DNA of 33,154 bases from an uncultured Bacteroidales bacterium (GTDB lineage: Bacteria; Bacteroidota; Bacteroidia; Bacteroidales; WCHB1-69): positions 1-33,154 of the forward strand of contig ONCM01000031.1 of the NCBI GenBank assembly GCA_900316305.1, read 5' to 3'. The notes under the pieces were generated by a model. The model did not search any database. It worked only from the letters and a program-made list of their open reading frames with translations, and was not told where the DNA came from. Positions 16,231-23,913 of this stretch are shown one piece after another. Numbering within the stretch: the first letter of the stretch is position 1; each line of letters starts with the position of its first letter. The position numbers and the translations under genes are program-made.

Positions 16231-17151
16231 ATGAACAAATTTGAAAAGTATTTGAAAGCGGTGATCCGCATCGGACTAGGACTGTTCTTCATCGTCTCTG
16301 CTATCCTGAAACTGCTGTCGCTGGACAACTTCGAGCTTTACATATACAGCTTCAATCTGATGAACCTGACCTTGTGCGGACTGGTGGCGCGAGCCATTAT
16401 CGCCTGCGAGCTTCTGGTCGGCATCTTGCTGATTATCAAAGTAAAATACAAGTTTGCCTGGTGGTTGACTCTTTTGATGTTGATCGGGTTTTCCCTGCTG
16501 CTTATCTATGTCATCCTTTTCCGAAACGACAGTAACTGCCACTGTATGGGTGACTTGGTAGAGATAAAACCATCGATGTCGCTCATCAAGAACCTTGTGG
16601 GAATCGCATTGTTGATGTGTGTGCGGAAAGAGGAAGACTACCAGTTCCGATACAAAACGCTTGCGCTTGTACTGGCATTCGTCGCCGCACTTGTTCCGAC
16701 TTTCATACTCTTCCCCTCCGGTGATATTTACAATCTTTTCACCAAATCCGAAATTCAAGATTTCGATGAAACCGCCTTCAACGCGCTAATGGCAGATTCC
16801 ACCATGCAGGATATCCGCTTCGATGACGGCAACTACATCGTGGGAGTGGTCTCCTCCAGATGTCAATACTGCCGCACAGGCGGACTGAAAATATCCGAAA
16901 TCGTCAAACACAACGAGCTGGATACCAGCCGTGTAATCTATTTCATTTGGGGCGACAGCACCTCCATTCGCGAGTTCCAAACCGAGACGCAATCCGAATC
17001 TTTCCGTTTTATTACCATTTCACCCATACAAGCAATCCGGGTTGTCAACGGTCACTTCCCCACCTATCTGTTTATTTCAGACGATGATGTGAAAAGGACG
17101 TCAGACCTGCGACATTTGACCGAAAAAAATATTTCCGAGCATTTAAAATAA
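16231..17151 (+). CDS. MauE/DoxX-like membrane protein fused to a thioredoxin-like CxxC domain
   Basis: The 306-residue protein has four N-terminal membrane helices (about 10-30, 45-70, 76-97, 117-131) with a DoxX/MauE pattern (RIGLGLFFIVSAILKLLSLDNF) and a conserved-looking CHCMG at 103-107. A fifth helix follows (about 143-162). A soluble C-terminal domain (about 175-306) has VGVVSSRCQYCRTGG, a thioredoxin-type CxxC (Cys211, Cys214). MauE-type proteins help form or transfer disulfides across the membrane, so this is probably a disulfide-exchange protein with its periplasmic partner fused on. It sits between a peptide ABC ATPase and a TetR-like gene. The redox role is inferred from the cysteine pairs. 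Confidence 0.75.
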   Translation: MNKFEKYLKAVIRIGLGLFFIVSAILKLLSLDNFELYIYSFNLMNLTLCGLVARAIIACELLVGILLIIKVKYKFAWWLTLLMLIGFSLLLIYVILFRNDSNCHCMGDLVEIKPSMSLIKNLVGIALLMCVRKEEDYQFRYKTLALVLAFVAALVPTFILFPSGDIYNLFTKSEIQDFDETAFNALMADSTMQDIRFDDGNYIVGVVSSRCQYCRTGGLKISEIVKHNELDTSRVIYFIWGDSTSIREFQTETQSESFRFITISPIQAIRVVNGHFPTYLFISDDDVKRTSDLRHLTEKNISEHLK

Positions 17152-17155
17152 ATTG

Positions 17156-17163
17156 TATTTTTG
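17156..17163 (+). promoter_or_regulatory. -7 promoter element upstream of the TetR-like gene
   Basis: TATTTTTGCAG is a consensus element just after the preceding stop codon. It leaves a leader of about 110 nt before the ATG at 17281, in which no other gene or clear structure was seen. Confidence 0.5.
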
Positions 17164-17280
17164 CAGATTATTTAACAGTTGTTGTTTTACAGAAACCAAT
17201 TATAAAATACCAATTCAAATAGTCTCACTTTTGGGTAGTTTTTATGGAATAATATCTGCTGCCCCTTTAAACTTGAAAGA

Positions 17281-17829
17281 ATGCCTTTACCTAACAAAAA
17301 ACAAAAAGCAATCTTCAGATACTACTCGGAAAATGGTTTCAACCACTCTACAGAAGAAATCGTCCAAGAGTTGGAAATCTGCCATAAAACCTTCTTCAAC
17401 AGATACGGAAGCAAGGTAAATTCCATCAATATCGCATGGAACTACTGGCAGACCGTTTGCCTTGACAAATGGTCAACCCTTATGGAACATTGTAACCATA
17501 GTGTGGAAGAACTGGTTATGACGCTGTTCAGCATCGAACAGGCCCGCAACGCCGATCCACATTTTTACGATTACACGCGCCAAAGCCGAAAATATCTTGA
17601 ACAGGATTCTTTTTTCTACAAAGCCCTGCATACCATATTGGAAAAAGGAAAACAATGTTTTCACATTCACGAGCACCTAAACCTTGATATCTATATCGCC
17701 TTCCTGCTCAACAACATCTTCTTGATTGATACTGAACAGGATAAAAAGCCCGAAGTTTTACGGTATATTCTGATTCCCGCATTGACGGAACGAGGCATGG
17801 AACTCTACCATGAGCTTCCTACCCCTTAA
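17281..17829 (+). CDS. TetR-like DNA-binding regulator
   Basis: The 182-residue protein has a TetR-type helix-turn-helix at about 18-55 (HSTEEIVQELEICHKTFFNRYGSKVNSINIAWNYW, compare the usual T.xxIAxxxGxSxxTxYxxFxxKxxL). An all-helical ligand domain follows, as in the roughly 190-residue family. TetR proteins are usually repressors released by a small ligand and often bind inverted repeats in their own or neighbouring promoters. An inverted repeat with 9-bp arms lies 65 bp downstream, over the promoter of the next gene. The ligand is unknown. The match is moderate because the signature is degenerate. Confidence 0.7.
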   Translation: MPLPNKKQKAIFRYYSENGFNHSTEEIVQELEICHKTFFNRYGSKVNSINIAWNYWQTVCLDKWSTLMEHCNHSVEELVMTLFSIEQARNADPHFYDYTRQSRKYLEQDSFFYKALHTILEKGKQCFHIHEHLNLDIYIAFLLNNIFLIDTEQDKKPEVLRYILIPALTERGMELYHELPTP

Positions 17830-17893
17830 TGACGCTTTCCCCATCTCTAACAAACCTTTGCAGTGAACCACTGCAAATTCAACGTTTAAACTT

Positions 17894-17928
17894 TTCAATC
17901 GATTTCCAGTTGAGAATATTCGATTGAA
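17894..17928. promoter_or_regulatory. Inverted repeat, candidate operator before the AsnB-like gene
   Basis: TTCAATCGA at 17894-17902 and TCGATTGAA at 17920-17928 are perfect 9-bp inverted arms with a 17-bp spacer. The right arm ends 5 bp before the TATTTTTG -7 element, so a bound protein would cover the -33 to -12 region. The TetR-like regulator encoded next door is an obvious candidate. Confidence 0.5.
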
Positions 17929-17933
17929 TTGTG

Positions 17934-17941
17934 TATTTTTG
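17934..17941 (+). promoter_or_regulatory. -7 promoter element for the AsnB-like secreted protein gene
   Basis: TATTTTTGCCG is a consensus element 14 bp ahead of the first ATG at 17956. Confidence 0.6.
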
Positions 17942-17955
17942 CCGTCAATTTTTGA

Positions 17956-19218
17956 ATGATGAAAAGGATATTTCTCTTAACCGTAATAGTGCTTTCCATG
18001 CTTGCTGGACGAGCAAGTTATCTGTTGATACCCATGGATTTAGCACAGAGCAACCATCTGAAAGCATACGGTATCGCCTACTTCGCCGTAGCTCATCAGA
18101 TTGACATGAGTTGGCTGCTGAACTATCGTGGCGGCAGCTTTATGTGCCCCTACAACGGCACAGTGGAAAACGAATGTCTGATACGCGGTGTCTCCTACGA
18201 AGTCATCGCCGACCTGCAGGCCACCCAGATTCTCAACGAAATCGCGGTGGTAGAGAACAATATGAACGAAATACGGCTCACCAAAGAACCGAAGATTGCC
18301 GTCTATTCCCCGAAAAACAAACTGCCTTGGGACGATGCCGTGACCTTGGTGCTCACCTACGCCGAAATCCCCTACACCATCGTCTATGATGAGGAGGTCA
18401 TCAAAGGCGAACTGCCAAAATACGACTGGCTGCACCTCCACCATGAGGATTTCACCGGCCAATACGGTAAATTCTGGGCCAGCCAACGAAACACCAAATG
18501 GTATCAAGATGACGTGCGCGAAAACGAAGAACGCGCCGCACAACTGGGATTCACCAAGGTATCTCAGATGAAACTGGCTGTCGCAAAGGCCATCCGCGAC
18601 TTCGTGGCCGGCGGCGGATACCTGTTCGCCATGTGCTCCGGCCCCGACAGCTATGACATCGCCCTCGCCGCCGACGGCGTGGACATCTGCGAAACCATGT
18701 TCGACGGCGACCCGATGGACCCACAAGCCCAAAGCAAACTTAACTACGACAACTGCTTCGCTTTCACTGACTTCCAAATCGAAACCAACCCATACATCTA
18801 CGAGGTCTCCAATATCGACGTCAGCCCCAACCAACATATCTCTAACAAATCGAAGGACTACTTCACCCTTTTCGAATTCTCCGCCAAATGGGATCCCGTA
18901 CCTACCATGCTTTGCCAGAACCACTTGCAGGTGATTCCGGGATTCATGGGACAGACCACCGCATTCCGTAAGGAATTCATCAAACCGACAGTAACCATTA
19001 TGGGAGAATGTGCCTTTTTCAACGAGGCCCGTTATATTCACGGGGAGTTCGGCAAAGGCACCTGGACTTTCTACTCAGGACACGACCCCGAAGACTACCA
19101 ACATCTGGTCAACGATCCGCCTACAGACCTCAACCTTTTCCCCAATTCTGCAGGCTACCGATTGATTCTCAACAACGTACTCTTCCCCGCCGCAAAGAAA
19201 CAGCAGCAAAAGACATAA
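17956..19218 (+). CDS. Secreted 'asparagine synthetase B'-like protein with a GATase1-like fold
   Basis: The 420-residue protein has a signal peptide (about 1-20). It belongs to the Bacteroidota family usually annotated 'asparagine synthetase B'; the tell-tale part is YLLIPMDLAQSNHLKAYGIAY...WLLNYRGGSF. That name is probably wrong: no AsnB nucleophile Cys2 or ATP-pyrophosphatase motif is visible. IAVYSPKNKLPWDDAVTLVL and GGGYLFAMCSGPDSYDIALAA (Cys227 at a sharp turn) look instead like a class I glutamine-amidotransferase-like Rossmann fold. Its catalytic status is unknown. An inverted repeat overlaps its promoter. Three 10-bp GCGATGAA-type repeats and a family palindrome follow. Confidence 0.65.
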   Translation: MMKRIFLLTVIVLSMLAGRASYLLIPMDLAQSNHLKAYGIAYFAVAHQIDMSWLLNYRGGSFMCPYNGTVENECLIRGVSYEVIADLQATQILNEIAVVENNMNEIRLTKEPKIAVYSPKNKLPWDDAVTLVLTYAEIPYTIVYDEEVIKGELPKYDWLHLHHEDFTGQYGKFWASQRNTKWYQDDVRENEERAAQLGFTKVSQMKLAVAKAIRDFVAGGGYLFAMCSGPDSYDIALAADGVDICETMFDGDPMDPQAQSKLNYDNCFAFTDFQIETNPYIYEVSNIDVSPNQHISNKSKDYFTLFEFSAKWDPVPTMLCQNHLQVIPGFMGQTTAFRKEFIKPTVTIMGECAFFNEARYIHGEFGKGTWTFYSGHDPEDYQHLVNDPPTDLNLFPNSAGYRLILNNVLFPAAKKQQQKT

Positions 19219-19220
19219 TG

Positions 19221-19250
19221 AGGCGATGAAGCGCGATGAAAAACGATGAA
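19221..19250. repeat. Decamer repeat (NNNCGATGAA)x3
   Basis: Units AGGCGATGAA, GCGCGATGAA, AAACGATGAA start two bases after the stop codon at 19218. Confidence 0.7.
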
Positions 19251-19259
19251 TGTTTCGCT

Positions 19260-19288
19260 GTAGAGACGTCATAATATGGCGTCTCTAC
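19260..19288. repeat. Dispersed palindrome, copy 5
   Basis: The outer arms GTAGAGACG / CGTCTCTAC enclose a weakly palindromic 11-base core (TCATAATATGG). The last base belongs to the TAG stop codon of the convergent purine nucleoside phosphorylase gene. Confidence 0.8.
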
Positions 19289-20112
19289 TATATTTCTGGT
19301 ATCATGTGGTATATGAGATCCACCATCTGCGGGCCAGCGGCGGCGGCGGCAGCCAACACCTCTTCGTGGCTGGCTTTTTCCACACGACCGATGATTCCCA
19401 AGTCAGTGATAACGGAAAGTGCGAACACCTCAATACCGCGATGTCGCGCCATAATTACTTCCGGAACGGTGGACATACCCACGGCGTCTGCACCGAAAAG
19501 GTAGAACATCTTGTATTCCGAAGGCGTTTCGAAACAAGGTCCCGATACGCCGATATAGACACCCTCTTGGAGGTGGATATTCAGCTTTTTGCCGGTTTGC
19601 TGTGCCAATTTCACCAGTCTGTGTGAATATGCCTCACTCATGTTCAAGAAGCGAGGACCTAATGAATCGTCATTCGGGCCGATGAGCGGATTGGTGAAAA
19701 AGTGGTTGATATGGTCACGGATGAGCATAATGTCACCCACCTGGAACGTGGGATTCATGCCGCCCGCCGCATTCGAAAGAATCAAAGTCTTCACACCGAG
19801 ACCGGGCAAAATCTGCTCTGGATAGGTCACCACATCCATCGAATAGCCTTCGTAATAGTGGAAACGGCCGCTGAAAACGAGCACCTCCACGCCATTTAGC
19901 CGACCGAAAATCAGGCTCCCTTTATGTCCCTCCACCGTGGAAAGCGGAAAATAGGGAATATCCTGGTAAGGAATCTCATCCACAATATCAACTTTGTCTG
20001 TCAGACCGCCCAAACCAGAACCCAACACGATGGCAATTTTCGGATCTATCGTTTTACGGAAGTTCAAGTATTCAACCGTTTTTTCAACTCTTTTTCTCTT
20101 TTCCTCTAACAT
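19288..20112 (-). CDS. punA: Purine nucleoside phosphorylase (PNP, trimeric type)
   Basis: The 274-residue cytosolic enzyme cleaves purine nucleosides with phosphate. Family motifs are IVLGSGLGGL (phosphate loop, about 28-37), TVEGHKGSL, GRFHYYEGYS, LILSNAAGGMN, GVYIGVSGPCFETPSE and GADAVGMSTVPEVIMARH. The length matches the trimeric PNP-I family (about 270-290). The start at 20112 overlaps the end of lpxK by 29 bp, and no later Met precedes the conserved N-terminal region, so the overlap is real. Its TAG stop is drawn from a dispersed palindrome. It is the last gene of the minus-strand cluster M23 peptidase-phoH-lpxK-punA. Confidence 0.95.
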   Translation of the reverse strand: MLEEKRKRVEKTVEYLNFRKTIDPKIAIVLGSGLGGLTDKVDIVDEIPYQDIPYFPLSTVEGHKGSLIFGRLNGVEVLVFSGRFHYYEGYSMDVVTYPEQILPGLGVKTLILSNAAGGMNPTFQVGDIMLIRDHINHFFTNPLIGPNDDSLGPRFLNMSEAYSHRLVKLAQQTGKKLNIHLQEGVYIGVSGPCFETPSEYKMFYLFGADAVGMSTVPEVIMARHRGIEVFALSVITDLGIIGRVEKASHEEVLAAAAAAGPQMVDLIYHMIPEI

Positions 20113-21169
20113 GGTCTTTTAATCTTTGGTTAAACGTATCCCGCTGTATCTCAGTAAGAAATTCAACTTCTACTGGAATGACAAATACGGGTAGCAAAGA
20201 TACAATATTTATGATATGCTCTGACTGCATTCGCATCCAATCTTTTTCGGTGGTAACCAATACAGTCTGTTTGCCTATATTGTTAAAGTGCTGATCATAA
20301 ATGGATTGTAGCTCCTTCTCGGTGAACGTATGATGGTCAGGAAAATCGCGATGGGCTACGATTTGGTAGGATTTTTCCAAATGTCTGAGCAGCGGTTTGG
20401 GGTGCGCAATACCAGTCAAAACGACCACATCTTTCAGCGTTTCCAAGTCGCGATTACGAGCTGCAGCCGTGACAGGCCGCAGTTGTTCATACCGGAAGCG
20501 GGTGAAAAACAGCTCTTGTTGCGGTTGCAGACGGAGTTTGTACCGCCACCTCGACTCATCCGTGTTCGCATTTTCCGGCACTTTGGTCACAATCACCACA
20601 TCGGCAAACCGTGAGGCACGAGGGAACTCGCGCAGCTTGCCGGCGGGCATCGGCATGTCCGGACGGAACGGGCGGTCGTATTCCGTCAGCAGAATATGGA
20701 ACGTGGGCCGGAAACGCAAGTGTTGGTAGGCATCATCCAGCACAACAACCTCTGTTTCAGGATGTTCATCGAGAAGATTCCGTACCCCTTCACAACGGTC
20801 GCCATCCACCGCCAAAGGAACGTCAGGAAACCGCAAATGCGTCATAAACGGCTCATCCCCAAAGATTTCCGCATTGCGATTCTCTGGTTCGGTTTGCAAT
20901 ATAGAATGATAACCCTTGGATTTCCGTCCATAGCCGCGACTGAGTGCCGCTATATGAAACTCATCCTTCAACAAGTTAATAACATATTGTGTATGAGGCG
21001 TTTTCCCTGTTCCACCTACGGCTAAGTTGCCAATATCAATGGCCGGAACGGGCGATTCTTCCCCCAACAGGATTCCCTTCCGATAGAGAAACCGCCGAAT
21101 AGCCGCAACACACCCGAAAATCAAGGAAAAAGGTGTCAACAGCAGTCCTATGATGAGCTTAAATTGCAT
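20084..21169 (-). CDS. lpxK: Tetraacyldisaccharide 4'-kinase LpxK
   Basis: The 361-residue enzyme phosphorylates the lipid A disaccharide at the inner membrane. An N-terminal membrane helix (about 5-24) is followed by the P-loop IGNLAVGGTGKTPH (46-59), ALSRGYGRKSKGY, EIFGDEPFMTHLRF, VVLDDAYQHL (Walker B region) and PAGKLREFP. The frame stays open to an upstream ATG at 21211, but those 14 residues overlap phoH. The ATG at 21169 gives the usual MxFKLI start and an 11-bp overlap with phoH. It also overlaps punA by 29 bp at its 3' end, which implies coupled translation. Confidence 0.94.
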   Translation of the reverse strand: MQFKLIIGLLLTPFSLIFGCVAAIRRFLYRKGILLGEESPVPAIDIGNLAVGGTGKTPHTQYVINLLKDEFHIAALSRGYGRKSKGYHSILQTEPENRNAEIFGDEPFMTHLRFPDVPLAVDGDRCEGVRNLLDEHPETEVVVLDDAYQHLRFRPTFHILLTEYDRPFRPDMPMPAGKLREFPRASRFADVVIVTKVPENANTDESRWRYKLRLQPQQELFFTRFRYEQLRPVTAAARNRDLETLKDVVVLTGIAHPKPLLRHLEKSYQIVAHRDFPDHHTFTEKELQSIYDQHFNNIGKQTVLVTTEKDWMRMQSEHIINIVSLLPVFVIPVEVEFLTEIQRDTFNQRLKDHVRGKEKKS

Positions 21170-22181
21170 TTTCCGTTGCTTCGCTACGCTTAGCCGCCTC
21201 GCGCTCCGCACGACGCTTCTGCGCCAACTCCTCCATCTCGCTTTCGTACGACTCGTAGCGGCTGATAATCTTGGTTACCAGATGATGACGCACTACGTCC
21301 TTGTTGTCCATATAAATAAAGTCTATCCCCTTCACTCCGCGCAAGATACGGTCGGCGAGAATAAGACCCGACTGTTGGTTCTTGGGCAAGTCGATTTGGG
21401 TGATGTCACCCGTAATGAAGAACTTGGCGTTCTTGCCCATACGGGTCAGGAACATCTTCAGCTGCGAAGAGGTGGCATTCTGCGCCTCATCGAGGATCAC
21501 ATACGCGTTGTCGAGCGTACGGCCGCGCATGAAGGCCAACGGCGCAATCTCGATAACCTTGTCCTCCATCATCGTCACCAGCTTCTGCATCGGAATCATA
21601 TCCCAAAGCGCATCGTAGAGCGGTTGGAGATACGGATCGAGCTTGTCGCGAAGGTCACCCGGCAGGAAACCGAGGTTTTCACCCGCCTCCACCGCAGGAC
21701 GAGTGAGGATAATTCTACGTATTTGCTTATTCTTCAACGCTTTGACAGCCAATGCCACCGCCGTATAGGTTTTTCCCGTACCAGCAGGGCCCACCACGAA
21801 GACCATATCGTTCTTTTCTGAACTCTCAACCAGCCTTTTCTGGTTCGGCGTGATGGCTTTGATGATCTTACCCTCGCGCCCGTGCACGATCACATTAGCG
21901 TCAGCCTGGTTGAGCGCGTAAAAGCTGTCATCCTCCATCGCCGTGATGTTGATAATGTCCGTTTCCGTCAGTTTGCCAAACTGATCGATATGCCTCTCCA
22001 ACAACGAGATACGCTTTTCATACTCCTGTACCTCGTCATCAGGACCAGAGACTTTCATCTCATTGCCGCGCACCACAATCTTCAACTTCGGGAAGATATG
22101 GGTCAGCATATTGACATTATTGTTCTGATGGCCAAGGAGTTCAACTGCAGTTTCCGGATTGAGATCGATGATTTTATCCAT
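21159..22181 (-). CDS. phoH: PhoH-family ATPase
   Basis: The 340-residue protein has an N-terminal part (about 1-110) rich in charged helices, with a KH-like stretch (LKIVVRGNEMKVSG). A PhoH ATPase core follows: Walker A GPAGTGKT at 131-138, RPAVEAGENLGFLPGDLRDK, Walker B VILDEAQN (228-235), LKMFLTRMGKNAKFFITGD, and a basic C-terminal tail. PhoH proteins are linked to RNA metabolism and ribosome maturation (YbeZ partner of YbeY), but the exact role is unsettled. It starts 7 bp after the M23 peptidase stop and overlaps lpxK by 11 bp. Confidence 0.93.
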   Translation of the reverse strand: MDKIIDLNPETAVELLGHQNNNVNMLTHIFPKLKIVVRGNEMKVSGPDDEVQEYEKRISLLERHIDQFGKLTETDIINITAMEDDSFYALNQADANVIVHGREGKIIKAITPNQKRLVESSEKNDMVFVVGPAGTGKTYTAVALAVKALKNKQIRRIILTRPAVEAGENLGFLPGDLRDKLDPYLQPLYDALWDMIPMQKLVTMMEDKVIEIAPLAFMRGRTLDNAYVILDEAQNATSSQLKMFLTRMGKNAKFFITGDITQIDLPKNQQSGLILADRILRGVKGIDFIYMDNKDVVRHHLVTKIISRYESYESEMEELAQKRRAEREAAKRSEATENAI

Positions 22182-22188
22182 GCGTTAA

Positions 22189-23103
22189 TTATTCTATGAC
22201 AAGGTAATTTAAAGGATTGATAGGAAAGCCGTTATACCAAAGTTCAAAATGCAGATGGTTGGACCTGCCCTTCGTAGCACCGGTTTTGCCAACGGTGGCA
22301 ATCGGCATTCCGGCTGTCACGCGCGCGCCCACCTGTTTCATCAACACAGCGTTGTGCTTATAGATGGAAATCATATTGCCGGGATGTTGGACAATAATCG
22401 TATAACCATCTGATGCCGTGTAGTTTGCAGATATAACCACGCCGTCAGCAACACAGGTGACGGTCGTATTGTCGGTAGCGGCAATATCAATGCCGTAATG
22501 GTTCTGGGAGGCGTCAAACAACCGAGTCACCGCGCCGATAGCCGGCGGATAGATGGAAATACTGGTGATTTTGGCCTGCTCGATGTTCGGCACACCCGAG
22601 GTGTTGGACGTATTGCTCTCGCCCACGCGTCCGAGAATCAGATCCGCCTCCTCCAAAATCTCATGGACCTTGTTCTCGCGTTCCTTCTGGCGTTCCACAG
22701 GATGTACATCCGGTGTGGCCTCGGAAGCATCGTCTTCATACACCGCACCATCCTTTCCATCCAACATATCAGTGAAGTTATTGATAAACTGCTGGTTAAT
22801 AGCAAGCTGATGTTCCAAAGAATCGACTCGGGCAGCGGTCTGCTTGTACAACTTGTAATCTTTCTGATCGGTATAGCCGGGAATATATACGCGCAACGGT
22901 GTCAAAGCAATCAAGATCGTGGTCAGAACAATGATGACAAACGCCGCTAAGATGGCGACCACCACCACTTTTTGGATGGTAATCCGGCGAATGGTAAAGC
23001 TCTGCTCATGAGTATCCTCATTCGAGAAAACAAGCCTATAGCGCGTTTTCCACTCGCTTACCATGATGTTCCACACTTTTTTAATCTTTTCGAACTTGCT
23101 CAT
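22189..23103 (-). CDS. Membrane-anchored M23 (LytM) peptidase
   Basis: The 304-residue protein has a cytosolic N-terminus, one membrane helix (about 44-66), a periplasmic charged or coiled-coil stretch (about 80-150), and a C-terminal M23 domain. The zinc ligands and catalytic residues are all present: HYGID (His202, Asp206), YKHN (His250) and HLHFE (His283, His285). It should therefore be able to cut peptidoglycan cross-bridges, unlike degenerate LytM activators. Bacteroidota cells carry several such envelope enzymes. It is the first gene of the cluster with phoH, lpxK and punA, and has TATTTTTG/TACTTTTG promoter elements upstream. Confidence 0.9.
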   Translation of the reverse strand: MSKFEKIKKVWNIMVSEWKTRYRLVFSNEDTHEQSFTIRRITIQKVVVVAILAAFVIIVLTTILIALTPLRVYIPGYTDQKDYKLYKQTAARVDSLEHQLAINQQFINNFTDMLDGKDGAVYEDDASEATPDVHPVERQKERENKVHEILEEADLILGRVGESNTSNTSGVPNIEQAKITSISIYPPAIGAVTRLFDASQNHYGIDIAATDNTTVTCVADGVVISANYTASDGYTIIVQHPGNMISIYKHNAVLMKQVGARVTAGMPIATVGKTGATKGRSNHLHFELWYNGFPINPLNYLVIE

Positions 23104-23129
23104 TATGCTTTCTTCCCGATTTTGAGGCG

Positions 23130-23146
23130 CAAAAGTAGCAAAAATA
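23130..23146 (-). promoter_or_regulatory. Two overlapping -7 elements for the M23-phoH-lpxK-punA cluster
   Basis: On the minus strand TATTTTTG (23139-23146) and TACTTTTG (23130-23137) follow each other, 27-43 bp ahead of the start codon at 23103. Either could serve as the -7 element. Confidence 0.5.
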
Positions 23147-23271
23147 GCAATTCAAGAACGTTTTTGAACGAAGAGAATCTCATTTTTTTCATATCAAACA
23201 GATATTCAACAGGTTATCTAAAAAATTGACATAACATCGAAAAATAATGTCATTTTGTAAAGAAATATTCG

Positions 23272-23279
23272 TATTTTTG
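23272..23279 (+). promoter_or_regulatory. -7 promoter element for the four-helix-bundle gene
   Basis: TATTTTTGCTGC matches the consensus, with TTTG about 18 bp upstream (23254-23257) as a possible -33 element. The leader to the ATG at 23331 is about 45 nt. Confidence 0.6.
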
Positions 23280-23330
23280 CTGCCTGAAAAAAACATCGAA
23301 AAAAACAGAGAATATAATAAATCTAACATT

Positions 23331-23804
23331 ATGAACGAAAGAGACAACAACGTAAGTTTTTTCAGATTTGAGGATTTGAGAATTTATGCAAAGGCCACGG
23401 ATTACATTGTTTGGTTATACCAACAACTTCCTGTCGGCGAATTGACGGCTAATCAGAAGTTTGTTCAGAAGTCTTTTCTGAAATCCGCTCAAGACATTGC
23501 TTTGAACACGGCGGAAGGATCCTCACGCAACAGAACCCAATTCCTGTACTACTTGAAGATGGCGAAGAGTTCTGTAAGAGAATGTGTGGTTCACACTGAG
23601 ATTGCCGCCCGCACCGGCATCATCACCGAAGAGGCAAAAGAGCATTCCCGCACGGAACTGATGGAGTTGACTAAGATGATCGGTTCTCTCATTGCTTCCT
23701 TGCAACGCACCTCTATGGGGGCTCCGTCCTACTCCGGCAGACCGTCAGACGAAAACGAGGACCTCAGCATCCCCGAGCCCGACGATTTCGATGAGATGAT
23801 GTAA
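23331..23804 (+). CDS. Four-helix-bundle protein (23S rRNA intervening-sequence family)
   Basis: The 157-residue protein belongs to the small bundle family first seen in 23S rRNA intervening sequences: FRFEDLRIYAKATDYIVWLYQQLP, then SLKSAQDIALNTAEGSSR-type helix (FLKSAQDIALNTAEGSSRNR), FLYYLKMAKSSVRECVVHTEIAARTGII and a final helix. The acidic tail (PSDENEDLSIPEPDDFDEMM) is an addition. The family forms pentamers; the role is unknown. The gene stands alone here, not inside an rRNA. The start at 23331 is chosen because the open frame upstream (from 23247) crosses the promoter at 23272. A strong terminator follows. Confidence 0.85.
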   Translation: MNERDNNVSFFRFEDLRIYAKATDYIVWLYQQLPVGELTANQKFVQKSFLKSAQDIALNTAEGSSRNRTQFLYYLKMAKSSVRECVVHTEIAARTGIITEEAKEHSRTELMELTKMIGSLIASLQRTSMGAPSYSGRPSDENEDLSIPEPDDFDEMM

Positions 23805-23855
23805 GATCGATCATCCTCACTTTTAATTAGACAAATTCTAAAACAATAATTGAAC

Positions 23856-23887
23856 AAAAAGGATATCTTGGTGGATATCCTTTTTTT
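23856..23887 (+). terminator. Rho-independent terminator after the four-helix-bundle gene
   Basis: GGATATC-TTGGTG-GATATCC, flanked by A5 and T7, makes a strong hairpin that may work in both directions. Confidence 0.85.
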
Positions 23888-23913
23888 AATCTTAAACACC
23901 AAATCAAAAAGCT

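Noticed and set aside
18040-19041. Long minus-strand reading frame (333 codons) opposite the AsnB-like gene
   Set aside because: It lies wholly antisense to a gene with a signal peptide, promoter and family match. Its protein is rich in V, G, H and F, as expected for the mirror of a coding frame.
20195-20202. TATCTTTG element on the minus strand as a separate punA promoter
   Set aside because: It lies inside lpxK coding sequence about 85 bp ahead of punA; possible, but there is no supporting context and the genes overlap.
22150-22190. ATCGATGATTTTATCCAT near the phoH start as a third Rex-like site
   Set aside because: Spacing is 18 rather than 20 bases, with several mismatches, and it is coding sequence for MDKIIDLNPE; taken as chance.
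23331-23804. Four-helix-bundle gene as an intervening sequence inside a 23S rRNA
   Set aside because: No rRNA sequence flanks it; it has its own promoter and terminator.
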